Source: an uncultured Lentisphaeraceae bacterium
Lineage (GTDB): Bacteria; Verrucomicrobiota; Kiritimatiellia; RFP12; DVOR01
Direction: 5' to 3'
DNA: 64,000 nucleotides
NCBI GenBank assembly: GCA_949289005.1
Contig: CASEMQ010000001.1
Location: 1 to 64,000, forward strand
Position numbers and translations under genes: made by a program. The notes under the pieces were generated by a model, which did no database searches, was not told the origin of the DNA, and saw only the letters and a program-made list of their open reading frames with translations. Positions 17,916 to 27,500 of the stretch are shown here, in pieces (position 1 is the first letter of the stretch; every line of letters begins with the position of its first letter).

Positions 17916-20900
17916 TTACTCAGACTTGTTTTGGGGAAGAATGAGGGCGAAGGTAAGGAGGGTGAGGGCGGCGAGGTCATCGGTGAGGCCGGTATGGAAG
18001 TCAAAGGGAATGTCGCCGAGGAGAAGGCGGACACGATTGGTTTCGCGGACGATGCGCAAGAGTGCGAGCGCGCCCCTAAGAGGATTGGTGAAGGCGGTTG
18101 CGGGACGTTTGACGAGCCAGGCATCAAGTTTGAGAACGGTTTCGTCGCGGTCTCGGCAAAGGGCTCGGAGCAGGGCAAGGGCACGTTCGGGCGGCAACGG
18201 CACAAGTACACCCGGAGCGGCCCCGTCGTCCGCGGGGGTGAAATCTGCGGCCGGGGCGGTGAGGGGGCACCCCTCGGCGTCGACGGCCAAGAGGAAACAA
18301 TCGCCAAGGGGATTCGTCGCGCGTTCGGCGGCATCCATCCCGGCGCGGCGCAAGAGGAAGAGGACACCGCCCTTTGATGGTAGCGGGGGGAGGGGCTCGC
18401 CGACGAAAGCGTCGGTGAGTTCGCCCGGGGTAACGGCGCAGAGGCCAAGGGGCGCGGCGGCGCAACGTTTGGCGTTGTTCCCGACTTGGAGCCAGGCATC
18501 AAGGTCGCCAAGGAAGTCATCGAAAACCACGTTGCGCCCACCGCCAACGAACGTATCAAGGTCGAGACGGCCTCGCTGGATGGACAAAAGCTGTTGCTGA
18601 CGGTAGGCAAGGTCTTGCTGTGTTTCGGTGGAAAGCGTTCCCGCACCCGCGGCGGCGGTGGCGGCAACGGCGTTTTTCATGCGCACACGCCGCTCCAAGC
18701 CAATATAGCCATCCAGTTGCGCGCACGGCCAAAAGAGAAGCGCGCGAACGTGGGCATTGGGCGAGCCGATACGATCGACACGACCAATCCGTTGCACCAG
18801 GCGCAGGGGATTCCAGTGAATGTCGTAGTTCACGACGAAGTCGCAATCCTGCAGGTTCTGGCCCTCGGAGAGGCAATCCGTGGCGACAACCCAGTCGATG
18901 GGCTCAAGCCGTACGCGTTCCGCCTCGGGCACCTCTTGGCCACCGGGCGCAAAACGCCGCAACACCGCGCTCATGGACGCACCCGTGGCACGGCCATCCC
19001 GCCAGACACGACAATCGGAACCCGTGACGCAAGCGATGGCGCGATTGGGGAAGCGTCGCGCCAAGGCCTCGGCCACGTAGTCGGCAGTGTCGGCAAAAGC
19101 AGTGAAAATGAGCGCCTTCGCGTTGCCGGGATTGATTGGCCGACGGCACTTGGTCTCCAGCGCGGCACCAAGCGCCTGCAACTTGGCGTCGCGCACGGAC
19201 GTGACGGCTTGGGCACGGGCAAGCAACTTCTCGGCAATGTCCAGATCCGCCTTCAGAGCCCTGCGCAAAGCCTTCACGTCAAACCATTCCCGTGCGACGA
19301 GCGTGACCTCCTTGGCAAGGCGTTCGGAGACCTCACCCTCCTCCTCGCCCAAGGCATCGCCATCGGGCACGCCGGCGGCGGTGCGTGCCAAGGCGTCCGC
19401 GTTTTCCGCGCCCAAGAGATCCCTCGCCGTGGAAAGCGGCACACGCACACGCCCCAAATCCAAATCCCGCAATTGTGCGCGCGTACGGGCAATCAACACC
19501 TCCTCCAACGTCTTGCGGAAGGAGGCAATGGAACTCTCCAAGCGCTTGAGCAAATTGATGCGCATGAGTGCGGCAAGCGAACGCTGGCGATGCTCAGCGT
19601 TGAATGCGCCTTTATTGACCCATTCGACGCCGGGGCGCAAAAATGCCTCGTCAGTGGGCGTGTAGGAGGCCAAAGTAAGGTCAAGCAGGCGCTCGCTGAG
19701 CATATCCACGTCAAGGTCGCCATTCGCCGTGTCGAGCCCTGGCCGGGCCTCCGCAAAGTCGCACTGCGGCATACGTAAGGCTTCGGCGATGGAAGCGTAG
19801 AATTGACGAATGCCGGCGCGGCTGCGGGCGATGGTGGTGCGCGTGAGCAACTTGAAGTAACCCTCGCCCAAAAGCCCGGCCATCGTGGCGGCGGAGAAGG
19901 TCGCAGGGTCGTCCGCGTGCGCCTTCACATAGTCCCGCACGCGCCTCTGGGCCGCGTTGATGGGCGCCACGACGGCGCGGCGAAAATCGCGGCTCGGCAC
20001 GTTCGGATCCTCCCGCCGGATCAACGCCAACTGCCCCGTGAGGTCGGCAAGCCTGTTGCTGACAGGCGTGGCCGTAAGCAAAAGCAAATGCGTGGAAGAA
20101 CGTGCCTTCAGATGATTGAGAAGAAAAGAATAACGCTTGCCGCCAGGATTGCGGAAGTTATGGCTCTCATCGATTACAATGAGACTGAAGCCCCTCGGCC
20201 AGAAACGCTCAGCCTCGACCTCCCCATGCCCTGTGTCAAATCGTTTCCGCCCCAGGTCGGTGTGATTGAGCACGTGATAGTAAAAATCCGGCCGCCCGTT
20301 CACGTCTGTGAAAGCGTTGGCTTCGTCCCGCAAAAAACGCATCCAATTGGAACGGAGTTTTTTTGGGCAAAGCACCAAAATGCGCCCCCTCCCCATGCGC
20401 TCGTAGGCCTTGACGACGGCCAGCGCCGTGTAGGTCTTGCCCAGGCCCACGCTGTCGGCCAAAATGCATCCGCCATCCGTTTTGAGTTTACGAAGGATGG
20501 CCATCGCGCCATGCCGCTGAAAAGGATAGAGCGACTTCCAAATCGGGGTTTCGCCCAAACTTACGTCCCCGGAAAACGCACTGCGCCACTCGGGGAGGCG
20601 GTCGCGGAAGAGATGCCAGAGGGTGAGATAGTAGAGGAAGCGCGGGGCGACGGGGCGGTAGGCGTCAAGCCGGTCGCGCAGGGCTTGCTTGCAGTCCTGC
20701 CCCTGCGCCCAAAGGCGCTCGAAGACGGCGACGAGCGCGTCGCGGCTGGCGGCGTCGGGCGCGAAGAGCCCGGCCTCGGCCATCGGGCGGGTGGGGTCAA
20801 GGCACTCGCGCGTCAGCTCCGGGTTGCCCACCACGAGCGCGCCGCCCACCCAAGCCATCCCGGGGAGCGAGGCATCCGCCCGCACCGTGCGCACTTCGAT

Positions 20901-21263
20901 GGTCTCCGCGCCCAACCAACGCCGCACGCGTTGCGCCTCCGCCCCCTGCGCCAGCTGATTGTCCAGCACCAGCTCCGCGGGCGTGGTGTCCAGGAGCGTG
21001 TAGCGCAACGGCCCGGGCGCCCCCTTGGGCAACGCCCGCACCGGCAACAAAACCCGCACCCGCGCCGGCCTCGGGAAGCGCTCCCGCAGGAGCCCCAGGC
21101 CGCCCAACGTCAGCCGCGGCACCAAGAAGGCCACATCGTCGGGCGGCACGGCATCCGCCGCGCCGCCGAGCCAATGCGCAAACGTGCGCGGCGACGCGCC
21201 GTCAATCCACGACGAGGCATTGCCCCCCCCCCGTAGCCGAGGCGGGGACGGCGACGCCTGCAC
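17916..21263 (-). CDS. SNF2-type DEAD/DEAH helicase with PLD-like N-terminal region
   Basis: About 1,115 residues. Residues of about 45-185 look like a phospholipase-D-like region in which the HxK motif is not seen. The helicase core follows: Walker A DSVGLGKTYTA (about residue 270), Walker B VIDESHNFRN, motif III LTATP, and in the second lobe DCLSEGQNLQDCD and the arginine-finger motif QRIGRVDRIGS. This is a SNF2/HepA-type DNA-dependent ATPase. The in-frame start used is a GTG at 21263 without a ribosome site. A better ATG at 21288 is out of frame by one base; adding one G to the ten-G run at 21223-21232 joins it. First gene of a four-gene operon that I infer to be a defence system. Confidence 0.85.
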   Translation of the reverse strand: MQASPSPPRLRGGGNASSWIDGASPRTFAHWLGGAADAVPPDDVAFLVPRLTLGGLGLLRERFPRPARVRVLLPVRALPKGAPGPLRYTLLDTTPAELVLDNQLAQGAEAQRVRRWLGAETIEVRTVRADASLPGMAWVGGALVVGNPELTRECLDPTRPMAEAGLFAPDAASRDALVAVFERLWAQGQDCKQALRDRLDAYRPVAPRFLYYLTLWHLFRDRLPEWRSAFSGDVSLGETPIWKSLYPFQRHGAMAILRKLKTDGGCILADSVGLGKTYTALAVVKAYERMGRGRILVLCPKKLRSNWMRFLRDEANAFTDVNGRPDFYYHVLNHTDLGRKRFDTGHGEVEAERFWPRGFSLIVIDESHNFRNPGGKRYSFLLNHLKARSSTHLLLLTATPVSNRLADLTGQLALIRREDPNVPSRDFRRAVVAPINAAQRRVRDYVKAHADDPATFSAATMAGLLGEGYFKLLTRTTIARSRAGIRQFYASIAEALRMPQCDFAEARPGLDTANGDLDVDMLSERLLDLTLASYTPTDEAFLRPGVEWVNKGAFNAEHRQRSLAALMRINLLKRLESSIASFRKTLEEVLIARTRAQLRDLDLGRVRVPLSTARDLLGAENADALARTAAGVPDGDALGEEEGEVSERLAKEVTLVAREWFDVKALRRALKADLDIAEKLLARAQAVTSVRDAKLQALGAALETKCRRPINPGNAKALIFTAFADTADYVAEALARRFPNRAIACVTGSDCRVWRDGRATGASMSAVLRRFAPGGQEVPEAERVRLEPIDWVVATDCLSEGQNLQDCDFVVNYDIHWNPLRLVQRIGRVDRIGSPNAHVRALLFWPCAQLDGYIGLERRVRMKNAVAATAAAGAGTLSTETQQDLAYRQQQLLSIQRGRLDLDTFVGGGRNVVFDDFLGDLDAWLQVGNNAKRCAAAPLGLCAVTPGELTDAFVGEPLPPLPSKGGVLFLLRRAGMDAAERATNPLGDCFLLAVDAEGCPLTAPAADFTPADDGAAPGVLVPLPPERALALLRALCRDRDETVLKLDAWLVKRPATAFTNPLRGALALLRIVRETNRVRLLLGDIPFDFHTGLTDDLAALTLLTFALILPQNKSE
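21223..21232 (-). repeat. Ten-base G tract inside the start of the helicase gene
   Basis: Ten consecutive C on the plus strand (G on the coding strand), about 55 bases after the ATG at 21288. With eleven G the ATG frame runs straight into the helicase; with ten it does not. A candidate slippage site, or a miscounted homopolymer. Confidence 0.7.
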
Positions 21264-21294
21264 CCACGTTTTGCCGCATTCCGTTCATCGTGGC

Positions 21295-21306
21295 GTTATA
21301 CTACCA
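21295..21306 (-). promoter_or_regulatory. Possible extended -10 promoter of the helicase operon
   Basis: The minus strand reads TGGTAGTATAAC, containing TGG-TAGTAT and the overlapping TATAAC. The ATG at 21288 lies six to nine bases further on, so a transcript would have little or no leader. No ribosome site precedes the ATG, consistent with leaderless translation. Confidence 0.4.
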
Positions 21307-21545
21307 TATCCTTCACGGCCGTTCAAGCAGCCAGGGCCGCGACTGTCGCCCCGAAAGGTCGTCCCGTTCACCGGGCGCCGTTCCCTGTTTTCGCGCGAGT
21401 GGCCCTTCCCAAGCCCTTGCGCGCCTGTTCCCCAGACACGCCGGCCGCCAATCCGCGGTTCCCGGACGGCGTTTCCCGGGCACTGCCGATCCCATACCGT
21501 TCGCCGGGCATGGCGCGCTTGTGAACCTTTGCGCCCGTCCTTGCG

Positions 21546-21577
21546 AAAAGCGGCGGGGCGCCGAGGCGCCCCGCCGC
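21546..21577 (-). terminator. Intrinsic terminator of the giant gene
   Basis: Thirteen-base-pair GC stem (GCGGCGGGGCGCC at 21550-21562, complement at 21565-21577) followed on the minus strand by TTTT, 20 bases past the giant gene's stop. The rest of 21307-21545 has no gene and no other clear signal except TTTCCCGGGCAC at 21472. Confidence 0.8.
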
Positions 21578-21597
21578 TCGGTCGGAGAGGGGTGGGT

Positions 21598-24500
21598 TTA
21601 CTTGAGGATCATCCAGAAGCGGGAGTCGGAGCGGTAGAGGTAGAGGCCGTCGGTCTTCTGGCGGAGGGTGAAGGAGCCCTCGACGGGGTTGCCCTCGGGG
21701 TCGACGACGGTGACGGTGCCGTTGATCTTGCCGCCGCCGGCGAGACCTTCCCAGCCGATGATCTTGACGTTGGAGGCGGTGGCGTCGGGCTCGATCTCGA
21801 CGGTGACGTCGATCATGACCTCCTCGGCGTCGCCGGTGACCATGGGCAGGCTGAGGGTCTTGGTCTCGACGCAGGAGACCCACGGGGCGCCCTGGAGGTC
21901 CTTGCGCACGAGCACGCGGAGTTTGGTGGCGGGCTCGAGGCGGAGGGTGTCGGCCACGGTGAGGGTGGTGGGGATTGTCTCCTCGCGGTAGGTGCCGTTG
22001 GCCTGCTCGCGGCGGCCGTAGGCGGCGGCGGAGAGCGTGGCGCCGGCGGGGATGCGGATGGTGCGGCCTTCGGCGCCGAGGGTGCCGGAGCCGGCCAGCT
22101 CGCCGCCGTCGGTGTCCACCGCGATGTCGCCGGACCAGATGCCGTTGACCTCCACGCGGGTGTTCCGGCCGACGGTGAGGGCGCCGAGGTGGGCGTCGGT
22201 GGAGGCGCCGGAGTAGACGAAGCGCGGCTTGGCGGCGGCATCGTCGGGGGTGGCGCTGAGGACGGTGAGGCCGGCGCGGATCTCGCGGCCCTCAGGGGAG
22301 AGGGCGCCCATGAAGGAGCCGGCGAAGGTGCGCGAGGCCTCGTCCAAGGCCGGGTCGAGGGTGAGGGTGACGACGCGGTTCGTGGCCCAGACGGGGTTGG
22401 CGAAGGTGTCGATGGCGGGCTCGACGCCGATGATGCCGCCGTGCGCGGCGTCGGCCGAGAGGCCGGCGAGGGCGAAGACGGAGCCGCCGTCGGTGTTGTT
22501 GCCCAGCCAGAGGGCCTCGGTCTCGGTGGCGCCCTGCTCCAACGCCAGGGTGGCGGAGGCGTGGAGGATGCCGGGGTCGAGGATCAGGTGGCCCTGGGCG
22601 GAGTCATAGCGCACATGGGCGACGCCGAGGGGCGCGCCGTCGGCGGTGGCCAGGCGCGGGGCGCGGCTGGTCTCGGAGGAGGTCTCGCCCTGCCAGAGGA
22701 AGGTGCCCGCGGGCGTCTCGCCGGGATTGACGTCGAGGGAGACCGCGCCGCCGGCGGAGAGCGCGCCGGAGTAGCCCAGGATGGTGCCCTCGGCGAGGGT
22801 GATCTCGGGGAGGACGGCGTAGTGCTCGTCGGCGGCGAGGTAGGCGGTGCCGTTCTCGACGCGGAGGGCCTTGATGGCGTCAAGCGCGGCGCCGAGGGTG
22901 AGGGTACCGGTGCCGGACTGGGCGATGACGCCGGTGCCGTCGCCTTCCAGACGGCCCAGGAGGTTGCGGTTGGCCGAGCCGGTGAAGCGCAGGGTGGCGT
23001 CGCCGGCGAGGGTGACAGGCACGGTGAAGTTGCCGGAGTCCGCGCGCAGGGTGGCGCCGATGACGGTCTCGCCGCCGAGCAGGCGGATGACGCCCTCCGC
23101 GCCGAAGGAGAGGATGCGCGAGACGGTGAGCGTGGCGTCGCCGGTCTTCAGGAAGTCGCCGCGGATGCTGAGGGCGTTGGAGCCGCCGCCCGAGGCGGTG
23201 AGCGTGTAGTCGTGGCTCAGCTCGGTGTCGCCGTCGGCGGGGAGGGCGTTGTCGCAGCGGAAGGCCGAGAGGGTCTGCCCGGCGAGCGTCCAGTCGATCG
23301 TGCGGGCCTCGGCGGGGATTTCGAGGCTGGCGTCGATCGGGTCGCGGTCCTGGAGGACGACGGCGGGGGTGCCCTCCTCGGGCCAAGGCTCGCGGGCGGT
23401 GCCGCCGTTGGCGACCCAGGCGGTGTTGGCCCAGTTGCCGGCGCCGGTGTCGGCGTCGGTGCCGGCCCAGGTGTAGAAGTTGCCGTTGCCGAAGGCGCGC
23501 AGGACGACGGAGTCGCCCGCGTCGTGGAGCGTCCAGCCGCGCTGGGAGAGGGCGACGAGCTTCTCGCCGGCCAGGGTGAAGGTGCCGGAGCCGAGACGGA
23601 CGCCGGAGGCGAAGGTGACGAGCTGGTAGCTGGAGTTGCCGGCGGCGGCGAGGGCGTCGAGATCCACCTTGTCGAGGTTGATGCGGACGGTGCCTTCCAC
23701 GGTGGTGTTGCTGTTGAAGGTGAGGGTGCCGATCTGGCCGCCGTTGCCCAGGGCGATGACGGCGCCATCCTCGAGGCGGGTCACGCCGCGCATGCCCACG
23801 ATGCTGCCGCCGACGTCGAGCGTGGCGCCCTCGCGGAGGGTGAAGGTGCCGTTGCCGAAGTCGTGCGTGCCGGTGGAGGTGACGTTGAAGGCCAGGGTGG
23901 CGCCGGGCATCACCGTCCAGTCGGGGATGGTGGCGCCGTCGTTGAGGTCGGTCGCCGCGATGGCGCCGGTGATGGAGACGGTGCCCTCGGTGAGGGTGAA
24001 GGGCAGGTTGAGGCCGTATTCGCCCGCGATCTGCAGGGTGCCCGCGCCCAGCTTCTCCAGGCCGCCTGCGGTGACGTTGCCGGGCGTCTGGGTGAAGCCG
24101 AGGAAGGCGAGGGTGGTGTTGGCCGGCACGTCAAAGGAGGTGTAGCCGTCCACGTAGGCTTGGTTGGTGCCGAAGGTGACCATCTGCGGCTCGTCGGGGT
24201 TGTCGCCCGAGCGGACAACCTGGATGGCGCCGCGGACGCGGGCGTTCTGCGAGGTGGCGACCACGGCGGCGTTGCCGGCCGCCTCGGTGGCGGCGGAGAG
24301 GCGCCAGACCCAGTTGGTGGCCCAGCCGATGGCGTTGGTGGTGCTCAGCTCCAGGCGGCCGCCCAGGCCCACCTCGGCCACGCGCCGGGTGGCGGGGTCG
24401 TAGGAGGATTCGGGGATCGCGCCGGCGAGGGTCAGCGTCGCGCCGTCGGAGACGCGGTAGGAGAGGCCGCTGTCGGCGGTGCCCTCGAGGCGGACGTTGG

Positions 24501-27500
24501 GCTTGGAGGCGCCGAAGAGCGATTCGCCGGAGGCGTTCGTGGCGGCGGCCGCGGAGGCGCCGGTCACCGCCAGGGTGCCCGATCCGGTGAAGTCGCCCGT
24601 CAAGGTCTGCGCCAAGGGCTGCCAGGTCTGCGTTGCGTTCAGGCCGGCGAGCCAATTGACCTCGGCCTCGGTGGCGGTGAGGTCGAAGGTGACGGTGGCC
24701 CCCTCGGCGATTTCCATGTCCACGGGCACGCTGTTGCGCTCGGTGCCGGCGATGGGCGTGCCCATGACGAGGGCGCGGCGGAAGACAAGGCCGCCCTGGG
24801 CGATGGTGGCCGTGCAGGAGCCATCCATCGCGCCGAAGGCGAGCGGCGTCTCGAAGACGGTGTCGCCGCGGCCGAGTTTCCAGAGCGAGACGCCGACGGA
24901 GGGCATATTCAGGCCGTCGTGCGAGGGCATGGCCAGGCCGGAGGTCGCGTTGGTCACGGTGGTGACGGGCGCGCCCTGGACGAGCGTGGCCGTGCGGTCG
25001 CGCTCGGAGGCGAGGATGAGCGCGTAGATGTTCCAGAGGCGGCCCTCGGAGGTGCGGTTGCCCTTGTCCACCGTGATCGCGGCGTCACGGGCGGAGGCGG
25101 CGATGCGGGCGGTGGGGGCGTTGGTCGAGGCCGCGCTCTCCACGTAGGGGAAGGCCACGGGCTCGCCGGCCATGCGCCAGAGCTCGCTCGACCAGAGGCC
25201 CGTCTCGTCCGTCCAGACGTAGTTGGCCTCGGAGGGCACCAGCCAGAGGTTCAGTTGGTCGGCGTCGCCGCTGCCCGTCGCCTCGGCCTCGGTGCAGAGG
25301 CGCACGAGCGCGTCGAGCGCCACGGCCTCGGGGCAGACGATGTTGGGCGAGCCGGAGACGGTGCCGGTGAAGTTCGTCAGGCGGCGCGCCGTCGGCAAGG
25401 ACGTGGGCAGGTTCTGCAGGCGCACGTTGAGGGTGGAGCCGAGGGTGACCGTGCCGTTGACCTCGAGGAGCTGGCTGTCGTCGAGGTTCACCTCGAGGAT
25501 GGCGCCGTCGGCCAAGGTCAGGCCGCCCTGGATGCGGAGACGGCCGATGGTGTTGGAGGCCGGGCCCTTGAAGACGGCCGGGAGGTTGGCATACCACGGG
25601 TGCTCGCGGTCGATGCCCGCCCAGTCCTCGGGCAGGCCGGAGGCCAGGGTGGCGCCTGCGTCGATGCGGACGGTGGAATTGTTGTAGATGGCGCCCTCGC
25701 CGTCGAGCCGCGCGCCGGAGTAGATCTGGATGGTGCGGTCGCCGCCCTGCTGGACCTCCTCCTTCGTGCCAAGGTTGAAGCGGAGCGTGCCCTCGCGGAT
25801 GCGGATGTCCGAGGCCCACCAGCTCGATCCGTTGTGGCTGGCGCCGTTGGCGATGGAGCGGGTCTGCACCCAGATGCCGCCCCCCTGCTTGATGATGTTG
25901 CGGTTGGCGTTGCTCTGGCCGCCCTGGATAGGCAGGTCGCTGTAGAAGGCCGCGCCGTTGGCCACCTCGATGTACGAGCCGGTGCCGTAGCCATAGTCGT
26001 CGACGGCGGCGATGAACAGCGAGTTGTTCTGCGTGTCGGCGGGGTCGGGATAGGCGGCCAGGTTGCCGCTCTCGACCGTCAGCTTGCCATCCCAGAGGCT
26101 CAGCGCCTCGCGGTTCCAGGCGTTCGTGTCGTTGCCGCCGAAGACCAAGGAGGAATTGCCGCGCGTCGTGAAGCCGGCGATGTGCATATGCGCGCCACCG
26201 TCGTTGTACAGCCGCCCGTTGTCGAGGAGGAAGTTCGGCATCTGGGCGCGGTTCTGCGTGAAGATGTTGCTGTAGGAGCCGAGCTCGATGGTGCCGCCGT
26301 CCACGGCCTCGAAGACGAAGTCGGAGGCGTTGTGGCGCTCGTTGGCGCCGGAGGCGCAGCGGACGTAGACGGTGCCGCCCTTCTCGGCGCGGACGCTCAT
26401 GCCCGAGCGCAGGGTGTCGCTGCCGGCCGCGTCGAAGTAGAGCGTGCCCTCGTCGCAGCGGGCCAGGACGCCGCCGGAGGCACCGGTGGTGCCGAGCTGG
26501 TTCCACTGCACGGTGAGCGCGCCGGAGCCGGTCTTGCCGAAGATGCCGTCGCCGGCGATGCTCGCGGGGAAGGTGTAATTGCCGTCGGTGCCCGTGGAGA
26601 GCCAGAGGGTACCCTCGTCGATCTGCACGTTGTTCTGCAGGGTGCGGCCGACGATGAGGTCGCCGCCGCGGGTCTTCCGGAGCGTCGCGGTGCGCGCGGC
26701 GGTCTCGCCGGCGTTCCACTTGGCGTCGTCATAGACCCAGCGCCAGTCGTTCCGGGTGGTGCCGGTGTCGCTCTCGGGCAGGGTCCAGGTGATGCCGGGG
26801 GCCAGGAGCACGTTGGGCGGCGTGGCGAAGATGTCCTCGCTGAAGTTCAGCGTCGCGCCGGAATCCATGCCCGTGAGGTCGATGGCGGCGGCGGAGAGCG
26901 CGCCGGCCAAGCCGTCGAAGGTCATCGAGGCGCTGCCGGTGAGGCGGAGGTAGGGCGCCACGGCGGGGCCGTCCATGCCCAGGCGCGAGGTGGCGGGGAT
27001 GAGCGCGTAGCGCGGCGCGGCGGCGGTGGCGTCCTCCCAGGCCACGGTCTCGGTGCCGGCGTCGGAGACGCGCTGCCAGCCGGCGGCGTCGCCCCAGTCG
27101 CCCGCGCCGACGCGGCGGAGGTAGGTGGCGTCGCCCACGGTCTCGACGATCTGGAGCGCGGCGAGGCCGACGTTGGCGGGGTTCGCGTTGCCGCCGTCGC
27201 AGGGGGCGATCTGCAGGGTGCCGCCCTCGGCGCCGGAGAGGCGGAGGTGGAGGACGTTGAGGCCGTCCGCGAAGCCGTCGGCGGCGCCGCCCTCGCCGGC
27301 CCATTCGTCGCCGGAGGCGCCGGGCGCGCCCCAGCCGTCCTTGACGGTGTAGGTGTGCCACGGCTCGCCGTCGACCTTGACGCGCACGGCGGGATAGGTC
27401 ACCGCGCCGTCGGCGTTGCCGGCAAAGAGGAGGTAGAGGTCGTAGCGGGCGAAGGGCACCTCGTCCACCTTGACGAACCAGCCGGAGGAGGTCTGGCTGT

